Of a DNA stretch of 64,000 nucleotides, positions 1 through 8,995 are shown piece by piece. Below the pieces are notes generated by a model. It was not told the DNA's origin and made no database searches. It was given only the letters and a program-made list of their open reading frames with translations. The DNA comes from Xenorhabdus budapestensis (lineage in GTDB: Bacteria > Pseudomonadota > Gammaproteobacteria > Enterobacterales > Enterobacteriaceae). The first letter of the stretch is position 1, and the number at the start of each line of letters is the position of its first letter. The DNA is taken from contig NZ_NIBS01000007.1 of assembly GCF_002632465.1 (NCBI RefSeq), forward strand, positions 1 to 64,000, written 5' to 3'. The translations under genes and the position numbers were made by a program.

Positions 1-2
1 GT

Positions 3-92
3 TTTATCACCTGGACTCAGGAGACAATGGAGTATGAGCTAAATACGCTATTGGAAGGTTATGGGGCTCAATTTGCAATTAATTTTTCTTAA
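3..92 (+). CDS. C-terminal end of an unidentified protein (cut by window)
   Basis: An open frame enters from the left edge and stops with TAA at 90-92, giving about 29 residues that end in GAQFAINFS. The fragment is too short to place in a family. Because a phage tail-fibre gene follows on the same strand, a tail or baseplate protein is a reasonable guess, but only position supports it. Confidence 0.4.
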   Translation, partial: FITWTQETMEYELNTLLEGYGAQFAINFS

Positions 93-1178
93 TCACTTAT
101 TAGGTAAACTTTATTTAATTTTAATTCATTTAATTTGGATAACTATCCAGAATTACAGAAATTTTTTCACTTCTGCATAGTAGTGAAAAAGTTATTTCTT
201 CATAGCTACGCAACCGTACAACAGAGCTAATTACATTAATTGAGGAAAATGACTTGAAAATAAAGAAGTAATGATGGTATGGAAGCTGTACTAACTTGTG
301 TGGAGTCTCTCAAGACACACATGTTCGTCTTCTACTATATAAATATTAGTTCATTCATAAATTAAAAGAGACTTTTTTGAGTTGATACGCAAGTCTGATC
401 ATTACAATCGTTGACGTGAAAAATAAGTCATGTGAAAACATGGCTCTCAACATATGATAGAACTTAACTATTCTCTTCATATGAGAATTAACCTTAGCAC
501 AGAAAGAAAACCACTAATAATTAAAAAATAAAATTAAATCAAATAGTTGAATGCAAAAATAACAAATAAATTTAGGAGCATAAAAAAAGGCACAACATCA
601 ATTAACAAAAATAAATTCAATTTATTCAACTAATTAACTTAATTTACTAGTACTGGCCTGAAATTAAAACTGACTGGTAAAATAGCGAGTTAGGGAATAA
701 AAAATCCACCTTCGGGTGACTTTTTTCTTTGATATAAATCACATTCTAATATCCATTCCTAATATAATGGCGACAGTATTTTTCTCCCCTCTCTTGTTGA
801 ACGACAAAAAACTGCAAAAATCATGTTATTGGCTAAGTAGTAAAACTCAGAAACTAATATCTATTATGCTGATGCTTTAGTTACTTATTGCTATAGACTA
901 CGATAAGTTATAGAAAGTGATGCAAATTTCATCAACGATAGAGGTATAGATTTTATTAATGTCTCACCAGCCATTCTGTGTCATCCTTAAACTCGCAAAC
1001 ATACAAGCGACCAAATCTATAAAACAATCAATTGAACTCACTCTCCAGTTTTGATGAACCAATTTTATCGATGTTCACCGGCGGATAAGTTGCCCGCCTT
1101 CATGTCGCCAAGATATTTCAATTAATTTACCTGGCTGAATTAGCAATACATGTTGTTGATTAAATGAGGGAACTTAAT
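93..1178. other. AT-rich gene-free stretch before the tail-fibre gene
   Basis: About 1.1 kb without a convincing gene. It holds a terminator-like hairpin near 699-727 and, from about 1040, a tail-gene leader that recurs inverted near 60 kb. The remainder is very AT-rich with stops in all frames. Confidence 0.6.
699..727. terminator. Candidate intrinsic terminator, possibly bidirectional
   Basis: CACC-TTCG-GGTG forms a tight stem with a UUCG-type tetraloop. It is flanked by an A run on the left and a T run on the right, with a two-base internal mismatch between the stem and the A/T arms. Confidence 0.55.
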
Positions 1179-1197
1179 ATGAGCATACAAAATAATA
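1040..1197 (+). repeat. Tail-fibre leader, inverted copy of 59915-60077
   Basis: Read toward its gene, this stretch aligns with the upstream region of the tail gene at 59312-59932. Shared blocks include ACTCTCCAG, TTGATGAAC, GATGTTCAC, AGATATT..TCAATTAA and the ATGAG RBS region, followed by the first five codons (MSIQN). The two copies are diverged but clearly homologous and lie in opposite orientation about 58.9 kb apart. Confidence 0.8.
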
Positions 1198-2495
1198 AAC
1201 CAGATACACCAATCTCAGAATCAGAAGATAGTGATTTTGTCATCGTGCCAACTCGGAAATATGTGAAGGAATCTATCGAGGAACACGCTCAAAGCCGTAA
1301 CCACCCTGATGCAACATTGGAAGATAAAGGATTTGTAATCTTGAGTAATGATGTTGATAGTGATAGCCAATTACGTGCAGCAACATCAAGAGCAGTGAAA
1401 AAAGCATATGATTTAGCAAATACTGCCAATCAGAATGCAATTAACGCGAATAATAATAACTCCAATACATATCTGGAAAAAAAACAAAACGGTGCCGATA
1501 TTCCCAATAAAACTGAATTTGTGAACAATCTTGGATTAACCGAAACAGTGATTTTGGCACGAAATGCAGTTTCCTCTAATGGTGGAAGTTATCAGGGATA
1601 TTTTAAATTTGCTCAGGTGGGAACTTCGTCTAAGGAAAATAACTCAGTTACATTAATATCTACTGATGGAGCCTCTAACACACCAGTATCATTTACCAAT
1701 TACGAATGGTATAAAAATAATGTCCAAACTGGGATTATTCGTGGTAATGACACGAATATGTTGGGGTATGCTATTAATATTAACAATACACGCGTAATGA
1801 CCCTATCGGAAGGAGGCGATCTCACAATAAGAGGAAGTGCCACAATAAAAGGAAATTTCAAAATAGGAGGAAATCTTATAATAGGAGGAAATGTCACAGT
1901 AGGTGGTTTTAAAATAACTAATGATATTGATAGTGGAATCAGCGCTACCCACTCAAATGATACTTTAGGGGAAATAGAAGATACTATCGGTAATTCTGAC
2001 TTTCTTATAAATTTCATAGATAAAAAACCAGATGGATCAATTAGAAGTGTCCAGTCTCTTCTGAAAGGAGACGGAGTAGTAATGTCAACTTCTCATTACC
2101 AACTTGATCCTAATGGTTTTGTGAAAAAAACATCTCCGATCATCAACATCTGGAATGACGGTAAATTTGAAACAAATAAAGAATCTCACGGAGCAGTCGT
2201 CGAGCACATTTCTGAAGGGATTTACCATATCAAAGGTATTCCAGGTATTAATATCGATATGGAATATGGTGGAATAGAAATCCCGTTATGTAAAAACAAG
2301 CTACCGTTAATTTGGGTCGATCACGAAACCCTACCCGATGGTTCTATCAAATTAATGATTTATCACCGAGAACATTCAGACGTCCCCACTTTCGCCAGAA
2401 ATACACAGGAAGGATATGCTGATGGTGATTTGATTGATATTCCCAATGGCAGGTTCATTTCTGTTCGAGTACAAATGCCTTCTGCTAAGGACTAG
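1179..2495 (+). CDS. Phage/tailocin tail-fibre protein
   Basis: This encodes about 438 residues. The start at 1179 (MSIQNNK) is preceded by GAGGGAAC at good spacing; an in-frame ATG 15 bp earlier lacks a ribosome site. Residues about 35-75 hold the tail-fibre signature around HAQSRNHPDAT and GFVILSNDVDSDS, as in P2-type (gpH-like) fibres. A glycine-rich repeat (KGNFKIGGNLIIGGNVTVGG-like, about residues 220-245) looks like a beta-helical shaft, and a distal domain of about 190 residues follows. It would form the receptor-binding fibre of a phage or an R-type particle such as xenorhabdicin. No other tail or capsid genes are nearby, so it is an orphan fibre cassette. A transposase scrap overlaps its stop codon, so the true C-terminus may have been replaced. 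Confidence 0.75.
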   Translation: MSIQNNKPDTPISESEDSDFVIVPTRKYVKESIEEHAQSRNHPDATLEDKGFVILSNDVDSDSQLRAATSRAVKKAYDLANTANQNAINANNNNSNTYLEKKQNGADIPNKTEFVNNLGLTETVILARNAVSSNGGSYQGYFKFAQVGTSSKENNSVTLISTDGASNTPVSFTNYEWYKNNVQTGIIRGNDTNMLGYAININNTRVMTLSEGGDLTIRGSATIKGNFKIGGNLIIGGNVTVGGFKITNDIDSGISATHSNDTLGEIEDTIGNSDFLINFIDKKPDGSIRSVQSLLKGDGVVMSTSHYQLDPNGFVKKTSPIINIWNDGKFETNKESHGAVVEHISEGIYHIKGIPGINIDMEYGGIEIPLCKNKLPLIWVDHETLPDGSIKLMIYHREHSDVPTFARNTQEGYADGDLIDIPNGRFISVRVQMPSAKD

Positions 2496-2608
2496 ATTTA
2501 GAAGCTAATTTGGCAGAATGGAAGGCGTTTTACAACTATCACAGACCACACGGTGGCTTGAAAGGTAAAACGCCTTATAAAACTCTTGTTGAGAAAATGA
2601 AAGCTTAA
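2495..2608 (+). pseudogene. Transposase C-terminal remnant (rve-type integrase core)
   Basis: A 37-codon frame begins at the last base of the tail-fibre stop and ends with TAA at 2606-2608. It reads EWKAFYNYHRPHGGLKGKTP then YKTLVEKMKA, the typical end of IS3/IS481-family DDE transposases (YNYxRPHxxLxxxTP). No start codon and no upstream DDE part are present. It is the tail of an insertion sequence lost through deletion, and marks a rearrangement exactly at the end of the fibre gene. Confidence 0.8.
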
Positions 2609-2703
2609 AAATGATCTGCCAGTCGAAGTCAGAGATCTCACATAGCATAAGAACCCAGACAAAAATCCCATTTTAGCTTCGAACCTAACGCGAGAAAATC
2701 AAC

Positions 2704-4017
2704 TTAATTTCTTATATCTTGAACCCTCATTAACCGACGGATCAGCGGCGTTGCAATGAACGTACTCAAAATAGCCATGATAACTAGCATGGTAAAGATA
2801 TTAGGCGGCAAAATCCCCAAATCATAACCAATGTTGAGAACAATAAGTTCCATTAACGCTCTTGTGTTCATTGAAATGCCAATAGTTGCAGCAATACGGC
2901 GATTTTCACCTAATAATCGACTGGCAATGTAGGTTCCGCCAAACTTTGTAACAAACGCCAACAAGCATACCAGTAAACACATCATCCATTCATCGGGTCC
3001 ACTAAGGCTACCAATATCTGTACGAAGCCCCGTATACGTAAAAAATATCGGGAGAAAAAATACATGCACCAAACTACCAATACTTTCTTTCCAGCGTATG
3101 ACAAACTCTCTATTTTCATGCAACACTACCCCAATAGCAAAGCTACCGATTAGAGCAAAAATCCCCAGATAACTCGTTACAGAGGCAGACAAAAATAGAA
3201 CAATGATAATGCAGGCCATAACAGTATGGCTAAGTCGCTTTTCTTTTCTTAATCTCGAAGAAAGCCAACGACGCAGAAGTGGTCTGACAATCAAAAATAT
3301 CAGTATGATATAAATAACTATACCAAATATGTTAAACATAAATTGATCAAACTGATAATTGGAAACAAAGAGTGTCAATATCGCACCTAATAGTATCCAA
3401 CCAACTATATCATCAATTGCGGCTGCCCCGATTATTAAAGCCGCTGTTCGCGTGTGAGCCAGCCCCAACTCCATAAAAATCCTTCCCAGAATTGGAATAG
3501 CAGTAATCGATAGCGCTAAAGCAAAAAATAATTGGAAAGCATTCTTATCAGGACGTGGGACTGTCATAGAGTTCCATATCCATTCAGCAGAAAAGAAACC
3601 TACCGTGAAGGGCAGAAAAACACCCGCAATACTTATCACAGCGACCGCAAATCGACTTTTTCTTAATTTCTCTCCGAATTCAAATTCAAGCCCTATTTCA
3701 AACATTAATAAAATGAGCCCAATCTGAGAAATTCCTATGAAAATCGTTGAGCTCTCTTTTGGAAAAATACTTTCCATTAGTTCTGGAAATAACGCTCCTG
3801 CTATACTTGGCCCTAAAACCAAGCCTGCCAATATTTCTCCTGCAACGGCCGTTTGCCCTAAAAAAGAGCGGCTAATCCAAACAAAGAGTCGTGTAACAAT
3901 AAGAATAATAATTAACTGATATAGCAATCTCAATAAAATCTCCTCAGCCGAGGAACCAACAGCCGATGCACCTTCATTTACCAATGAGGCAATTAGCGTA
4001 TTATTTTTTTCAGTCAT
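2704..4017 (-). CDS. Cation/proton antiporter (CPA2, Kef-type membrane domain)
   Basis: This is an integral inner-membrane protein of about 437 residues with roughly 12 hydrophobic helices and little else. The motif GEILAGLVLGPS near residue 60, the helix with LLMFEIGLEFE, and AAAIDDIVGW around residue 200 are the sodium/hydrogen-exchanger fold signatures; the Asp pair in IDDIVGW is the usual ion-binding site. It lacks the C-terminal TrkA-N domain of KefB/KefC, so it resembles shorter CPA2 antiporters found as single genes. The start could be 4017 (GGA about 10 bp upstream) or 4032, which has no visible ribosome site. It ends about 600 bp before the VOC gene and is probably its own transcript. 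Substrate ion unknown. Confidence 0.8.
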   Translation of the reverse strand: MTEKNNTLIASLVNEGASAVGSSAEEILLRLLYQLIIILIVTRLFVWISRSFLGQTAVAGEILAGLVLGPSIAGALFPELMESIFPKESSTIFIGISQIGLILLMFEIGLEFEFGEKLRKSRFAVAVISIAGVFLPFTVGFFSAEWIWNSMTVPRPDKNAFQLFFALALSITAIPILGRIFMELGLAHTRTAALIIGAAAIDDIVGWILLGAILTLFVSNYQFDQFMFNIFGIVIYIILIFLIVRPLLRRWLSSRLRKEKRLSHTVMACIIIVLFLSASVTSYLGIFALIGSFAIGVVLHENREFVIRWKESIGSLVHVFFLPIFFTYTGLRTDIGSLSGPDEWMMCLLVCLLAFVTKFGGTYIASRLLGENRRIAATIGISMNTRALMELIVLNIGYDLGILPPNIFTMLVIMAILSTFIATPLIRRLMRVQDIRN

Positions 4018-4618
4018 ATCAATAAATTCCATTTAATGTTAAATGGAATGAAAGATCCAAGACCATTCATTCACAAATAAACCATTATTGAAGATATATA
4101 AAATACATATAAATAACTTCCACTAAAGATAGTGGTAATAAGTTTCATATAAAAAAGCACTGTCAGGTTTTGTAACTGTAATGATTCACCTCTCATTTTT
4201 TAAATAAAAAGAATCAGAGGCATATATCAACACCAAATAATAAAATTTATTTGGCATGAAAAGATACACCGCATTTAATTACATGATTATACCCGTCGTC
4301 TTTCAAGTTATATCTTGAAATCCATAGGGTATAAATCACTTTAACATTATCAATTTCTATCTATATAATGACCTCTAATTCTTATTTATAAAAATAAATC
4401 CCTTCTTTCATGATAAACTTGGCTTAGCCATGAAAAAAGCATGTTGGGGGAGTGCTTTTACAATAATTAAATGTTTTGTAGCAATGCCAATTTAAACTAC
4501 AGAATCAATATATTTTAACCATGATGACCAAAATAAATAATAATTGACCATTAACTTTTAATTTAGTTATTTCAGGCAACTTTATAATAGTTGCCTGTGT
4601 ACATCCTAATAATAGCGA
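4018..4618. other. Intergenic region with a palindromic repeat
   Basis: About 600 bp with no credible gene between the antiporter and the VOC protein. It contains the 46-bp palindromic element at 4288-4333 and otherwise AT-rich sequence. Confidence 0.6.
4288..4333. repeat. Short palindromic repeat (TATACCC...GGGTATA)
   Basis: This is a 46-bp element with perfect 7-bp outer arms (TATACCC / GGGTATA) and perfect 7-bp inner arms (TTTCAAG / CTTGAAA) around a 6-bp centre. The same ends, in slightly diverged form, flank the longer element at 51307-51517. I recall such elements as frequent in Photorhabdus and Xenorhabdus intergenic regions. Confidence 0.75.
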
Positions 4619-4996
4619 TTATCCCTGTAACATACAGAAGATATTCAATTTATTACCGTCAAGATCTCTGAAGTAAGCAGCATAAAAGCCATGCTCGCCA
4701 CGAGGGCCAGGTTTTCCTTCATCCATTGCTCCAAGAGCAATAGCTTTGTTATACACTTGATCGACCTTTTCTTGACTATCAACATTGAGCGCAATCATTC
4801 CCCCATTACTCACGGTTGCCGGATTACCATCAAACGGCTTAATAATGCACAGATTTGTCACATTAAAATCCGGCCCCCAGGCGATAAAAGTCGGTGTTTC
4901 CATGACACGCTGGGCGCCTAACTCAGCAAGCAGCTCATCGTAGAATTTAGCTGCACGGGAAAAATCATTCGTACCCAATGTTATATAACCAATCAT
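4619..4996 (-). CDS. VOC-family (glyoxalase/bleomycin-resistance fold) protein
   Basis: This is a protein of about 125 residues. The start at 4996 (MIGYITLGTND) has GGGGAG 8 bp upstream; an ATG 36 bp further out has none. The paired beta-alpha-beta-beta-beta pattern of the vicinal-oxygen-chelate fold is visible: LGTNDFSRAAKFYDELL at the front and GFYAAYFRDLDGNKLNIFCM at the end. The C-terminal DLDGNKLN corresponds to the metal-ligand strand (DPDGNxxE), with Asn in place of the usual Glu, so metal binding may differ. It sits just beyond the 3' end of the biosynthetic run on the same strand, but the gap (about 150 bp) and its general nature make co-function uncertain. A self-resistance role is possible because some VOC proteins bind natural products. 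Confidence 0.8.
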   Translation of the reverse strand: MIGYITLGTNDFSRAAKFYDELLAELGAQRVMETPTFIAWGPDFNVTNLCIIKPFDGNPATVSNGGMIALNVDSQEKVDQVYNKAIALGAMDEGKPGPRGEHGFYAAYFRDLDGNKLNIFCMLQG

Positions 4997-5153
4997 TGCC
5001 ACTCCCCTATGTTCTATTTTTACAAATATCAAAAATGAGTTTATTGGAGATAAACAAAAACCGCAATTTATTGCTTAAATTTGATAGATCGCTTAACAAA
5101 ATAGAACAAGGATAAATTTAATATAATACCAAATTAATATAATCACTATTAGT

Positions 5154-6848
5154 TCATATTACATTTTCGTCATTTATGCCCTTTTTATCCCATCCAATCT
5201 GGCTTAGGTCTAACTTGCCATTTTTATTTATTGGAAATTCCACTACCCTTGCCGTAAAATCCGGCAGCATATAATCAGGAAGATATTCTTTTAATAACTG
5301 TCTGATTTCTTTATGCTTAATCTCATCAACTGTATTAGATTGATATACCACAACAATTTTCAAATCGTTTTGTTCTTGTCTATATCGTTCTTGTCTATAT
5401 ATAGTGGCAATAGCATCTTTTACAAAACTTAATTTCCGCATTGCATTTTCAATCTCACCCAGTTCAACCCGAAATCCTCTAATTTGAATCTGATTATCGA
5501 TACGTCCCAGATAACACAACTCACCATTTTCCATATACTGAGCAAGGTCACCAGTACGGTACAAATTTGCAGATAATTTTTCAAAGGGGTTAGTAATGAA
5601 CTTCTCACGGCTTAACTCCGGGCGATTTAAATAACCATTGGCAACGCCTAAACCTGCAATATACATCTCTCCAGCCTGATTTTCTTTTACTGGCTGACCT
5701 GCCTCATTTAATAAGTGAATTATCAAGCCTGGTAAAGGTAATCCAATCGGGCTTACATTACTGATTAAATCATCGGGGCTAATCTTATGAAAAGTAACAT
5801 GTACTGTTGTTTCTGTAATACCATACATATTGATTAATTCAGGTCGTTGATAGCCATACTTGTCTGTCCATTGACGAAGGCTTGATATATTCAACATTTC
5901 TCCACCAAAGATAACGTATCGCAGGCTAAGAGGTTCTGTTTTGTTTGACATATAGTCATCTGTCTGGAGCAGTAATCTAAATGCCGTTGGAGTTTGATTT
6001 AATACCGTTACTTTTTCACGTACTAATAACTCATAAAACTTGGGAGGATTGCGACTGATATTATAAGGAACCACCACCAGTATTCCTCCTTTTAAAAGCG
6101 CTCCCCAAATTTCCCAAACGGAGAAATCAAATGCTATTGAGTGAAAACAAGTCCAAACATCTTTATCGGAAAAATCAAATAGTCTTTCTGTCGCACGGAA
6201 AAGATGAATCACATTGTAATGTGCGATTGGTACACCTTTTGGTATCCCTGTTGAACCAGAGGTATAGATAACATAAGCCCATTGCGTACCCTTAATATCT
6301 TTCTTGGGGTTTAATGCCAATGAATGTAAAAGTGCCGGATAGTTACTATCAAAACAGAAAGTCTCACCCGAAAAACCAGATAGCCCACTCAAATATAAAT
6401 TCTTTGTGATGATAATGTCCGGTTTTGCATCATTAAGAATCGATTTTATTCTTTCAGCAGCATTATTAATATCTATTGGCAAATAGGCATAACCTGCTTT
6501 CAATATCCCAATAATACTGATAACCATTTCAAAGGACGGTTCCAGAAAGATACCTATACATTTGCTTCCTGGTACTTTTGCCAGTAAATAATGTGCGACC
6601 TGATTTGCTCTCTTATTCAGCTCACCATAACTCATTCTCTCTTTATTTAATATCAGCGCTGTTTTTTCACAATAACGTTCAACTATTGATTCAAACCATG
6701 AAATCAGTGAGATATTATCCAAATCATGCTTAGTTAATCGTTCATCAAGATCTCCTGAATAATCTTGAGCAGAAATTAAACCAAGTAATTCTGATAATAC
6801 TTTCTGTTGATGCCTTTCAGACATATTCAGAAAATTTTCTTTATCCAT
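5154..6848 (-). CDS. Free-standing NRPS adenylation enzyme, threonine-specific
   Basis: This is a 564-residue AMP-forming enzyme with no carrier or condensation domain. Core motifs are present: YTSGSTGIPKG (A3), FDFSVWE (A4), NMYGITETT (A5), YRTGD (A7), GRIDNQIQIRGFRVE (A8) and NGKLD (A10 lysine). Reading the binding pocket by alignment to GrsA gives D-F-W-N-I-G-M-V-H-K, the textbook threonine code. It is the last gene of the leftward run, 20 bp after the outer-membrane protein gene. No A domain lies beside the Cy-Cy/carrier/Ox segment encoded upstream, so this enzyme most likely activates L-Thr and loads a carrier in trans, giving a methyl-oxazoline precursor. It contains a 15-bp in-frame duplication (RYRQE twice, 5372-5400). 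Confidence 0.9.
   Translation of the reverse strand: MDKENFLNMSERHQQKVLSELLGLISAQDYSGDLDERLTKHDLDNISLISWFESIVERYCEKTALILNKERMSYGELNKRANQVAHYLLAKVPGSKCIGIFLEPSFEMVISIIGILKAGYAYLPIDINNAAERIKSILNDAKPDIIITKNLYLSGLSGFSGETFCFDSNYPALLHSLALNPKKDIKGTQWAYVIYTSGSTGIPKGVPIAHYNVIHLFRATERLFDFSDKDVWTCFHSIAFDFSVWEIWGALLKGGILVVVPYNISRNPPKFYELLVREKVTVLNQTPTAFRLLLQTDDYMSNKTEPLSLRYVIFGGEMLNISSLRQWTDKYGYQRPELINMYGITETTVHVTFHKISPDDLISNVSPIGLPLPGLIIHLLNEAGQPVKENQAGEMYIAGLGVANGYLNRPELSREKFITNPFEKLSANLYRTGDLAQYMENGELCYLGRIDNQIQIRGFRVELGEIENAMRKLSFVKDAIATIYRQERYRQEQNDLKIVVVYQSNTVDEIKHKEIRQLLKEYLPDYMLPDFTARVVEFPINKNGKLDLSQIGWDKKGINDENVI
5372..5400. repeat. 15-bp in-frame tandem duplication
   Basis: The unit GTTCTTGTCTATATC occurs twice in tandem and encodes a doubled YRQER-type pentapeptide in the linker before the C-terminal subdomain of the adenylation enzyme. 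Confidence 0.85.
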
Positions 6849-6868
6849 TTTTAACCCTTTAATGAGTT

Positions 6869-8098
6869 TTAGATACCGAAGAAATAGATAAACTTTATTC
6901 CAACATAACTTTCATTACGGAAGCTGTATAACAGATCTTCGGAATTTAAATTTTCAAAAATAGCACCGTTTAGTGATAATTTAAATTTGTCGCCTAATCG
7001 TCGGCTGCCATTAAATGTCCATGCCCTGGAACCGTTATGAATATCCTGAGTCACGCCTAAAAACAAAACCAAATCTTGTTCATCATTGGCAGAAAATTGA
7101 ACGCCTGCAAAAACATCATTTTCAAAGGGGGTATCTGAAAATTTATTACGAGTGTCTTTCATATATTCCAGAAAAAAAGTCAAATTAGCACTGCTTCCCC
7201 AAACGCCATAACGGGTATATTCCAAACCGCCTGAATAAACCAAAAATGATGTTTTAGGACTTGTCGAAAAATGCCGGTCTTTTTGCCTGTAAGCGCCTTC
7301 CCATTTAATGATCCAATTATTAATGTTCCATTGATATTCCAATCCAATCTGCTGAATCTGTCCATAATAGGGAACCAGTTGATTGTTACTGTTTAAAACA
7401 AGCTCCGGTGTACGTTCAGTGCCATTAAAATAGGATAATCCTAAATCGACGTTACCTAATGTATGATGGCTGCGCACGGCAAAATCCAGCTTTGATTTTT
7501 TATCAGCATGCTGATAAACGGCATTGCGAGTGTCAACATCCAATTCGGCACGTAATCTCGCTTTGTGGTCAGGAAAAGTTCTCTCTCTGAATCCGGTAAG
7601 AAAAAACAGATCAAAAACGCCCCAGTCATTCACTTTGGTTATATTAATCATTGGCTGACCAAGTTTTTCGTTGCCAAAAGGGTCATCGACCAAATCTGAC
7701 TGATTAATAATATCTACAGGGTGACTAAACTCCGTAGTTCCCCAAAAGACTTTCCTGAAACCAGCATAAAGTTCCCACGAATTATAGATATATCCCCAAT
7801 ATAAATCTCGTGGCTCAAAAGGCTCCCTGTTATTGCTGCTGGAGTCTTTCCGATACAGCACATCCATAACCAAGTGTTGGCTGCCGTTATCCCACCCTGT
7901 AAAGTACTTTCCTCCTGCCTGCAACGAATGGCTTTCAGTTTCCTGCTCACCAGACACGCCATTTTCAAAGAAAACCCGCTGTTCCCATCCTACAGATAGA
8001 TCGAATTTTCCTGCTGATACATTCCAACAAACGAACATTGCCAACACACTGACCAGTTGTGAAATAAAGCTCCTCTTAATATTGACTATTGACCACAT
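6869..8098 (-). CDS. Outer-membrane beta-barrel protein of the export operon
   Basis: This is a 409-residue protein with a clear signal peptide (hydrophobic stretch about residues 10-27, cleavage near NVSAG). The mature part has alternating amphipathic strands rich in Tyr, Trp and Gly and many short turns, and ends in a strand YVGIKFIYFFGI, as expected of an outer-membrane barrel. The ribosome site GGAGGT precedes the ATG. It lies between the LolA-like gene and the threonine-activating enzyme with gaps of about 20 bp, so it is part of the same run. Together with the MMPL pump and LolA-like protein it would complete a path from inner membrane to outside. The family (possibly DUF1302-like) is not certain. 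Confidence 0.75.
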   Translation of the reverse strand: MWSIVNIKRSFISQLVSVLAMFVCWNVSAGKFDLSVGWEQRVFFENGVSGEQETESHSLQAGGKYFTGWDNGSQHLVMDVLYRKDSSSNNREPFEPRDLYWGYIYNSWELYAGFRKVFWGTTEFSHPVDIINQSDLVDDPFGNEKLGQPMINITKVNDWGVFDLFFLTGFRERTFPDHKARLRAELDVDTRNAVYQHADKKSKLDFAVRSHHTLGNVDLGLSYFNGTERTPELVLNSNNQLVPYYGQIQQIGLEYQWNINNWIIKWEGAYRQKDRHFSTSPKTSFLVYSGGLEYTRYGVWGSSANLTFFLEYMKDTRNKFSDTPFENDVFAGVQFSANDEQDLVLFLGVTQDIHNGSRAWTFNGSRRLGDKFKLSLNGAIFENLNSEDLLYSFRNESYVGIKFIYFFGI

Positions 8099-8116
8099 CG
8101 TCTGTACCTCCAGGCG

Positions 8117-8929
8117 CTATCTCGTTCTTTTCAAGGCAGCAATGTCAAAATCCCGATCCGTTAAACCAGCCTGAAATTGAATATTTCTCACCAGCAATTT
8201 CGTTGTTTTGTTCGATTGATGGTTCTGCATCGTAATTTCTAAAGAACGCCAATACTTATCCATATAAAGTTGATAGTCGTCGAATGTTCTTGTTTTCAAC
8301 AGCGCATTACGACGATCGTAGTAATCAATTCTGATAAATCGGTAGAAGTCTTTGTCTATCCACACAATCTGCCGGGCATATCCTGATTCTTTATCAACAG
8401 GTTTTCTCTCAACAATAAAGCAGCTTTGTTGTCCACAAGGCTTTTCTCCCAAGTAGTTGTACATTTTGTATTTCTCAATCTCTTCGGAAGCCAAGTCTTC
8501 ATAGGCAAATTCACTTCCCATAAAAGATCCCGATTTATTGCTGGAAGAAATACGCTTTACACGCCGTGATGCAGGTAAATATATCCATTGCTCATCATCC
8601 CGGTCTAAATGTGTAAAGGCCAACAAGGCTGTGCCTTTTATATCTCTGGGTTGCTCAAAAAAAGTCAATAATTTATCGCCATCCCCGGCGACTTCCAGCG
8701 TACTAATCTTTAAATAACGATGACTTTCCTGACCTTCCGCATTTAATAGTGTCATCTTGAGATCAGTAACCGTATCACCAAAACCATTATCTCTGGCGAT
8801 AGCCTCTTGTATTATTTCTCTCCCCTGCTCCTCTGAAGCAAATGTGGGGAAACTCAGTAACCCAAAAATAAATAGATATGCCAATGAGAATCCTTTTATT
8901 CTTAAAATCTGAACAAAGAATTTTTTCAT
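8117..8929 (-). CDS. LolA-like periplasmic outer-membrane lipoprotein-sorting family protein
   Basis: This is a protein of about 270 residues. The start at 8929 (MKKFFVQ) has GGAGAAAACATA before it; the upstream in-frame ATG has no ribosome site. The signal peptide runs through about residue 32 (ending SFPTFAS). The mature sequence matches the COG2834-like family found with MMPL pumps: DLKMTLLNAEGQE, then FEQPRDIKGTALLAF, WIYLPASRRVKRI, and a region with GSEFAYEDLASEE. Family members have the half-barrel fold that carries lipids or lipoproteins through the periplasm. The gene follows the MMPL gene by 66 bp and precedes the outer-membrane barrel by 18 bp, a standard three-part arrangement. It probably carries the hydrophobic product, or a lipid, between pump and outer membrane. 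Confidence 0.85.
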   Translation of the reverse strand: MKKFFVQILRIKGFSLAYLFIFGLLSFPTFASEEQGREIIQEAIARDNGFGDTVTDLKMTLLNAEGQESHRYLKISTLEVAGDGDKLLTFFEQPRDIKGTALLAFTHLDRDDEQWIYLPASRRVKRISSSNKSGSFMGSEFAYEDLASEEIEKYKMYNYLGEKPCGQQSCFIVERKPVDKESGYARQIVWIDKDFYRFIRIDYYDRRNALLKTRTFDDYQLYMDKYWRSLEITMQNHQSNKTTKLLVRNIQFQAGLTDRDFDIAALKRTR

Positions 8930-8995
8930 TATGTTTTCTCCTAAATACATCCTAATTATTCGTTCAATGCACCACAGCAAGCTATCAGGTCATCG

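Noticed and set aside
1-2608. Complete prophage or full R-type tailocin
   Set aside because: Only single fibre/collar genes, a holin and scraps are present; no capsid, sheath, tube, baseplate or integrase genes are visible.
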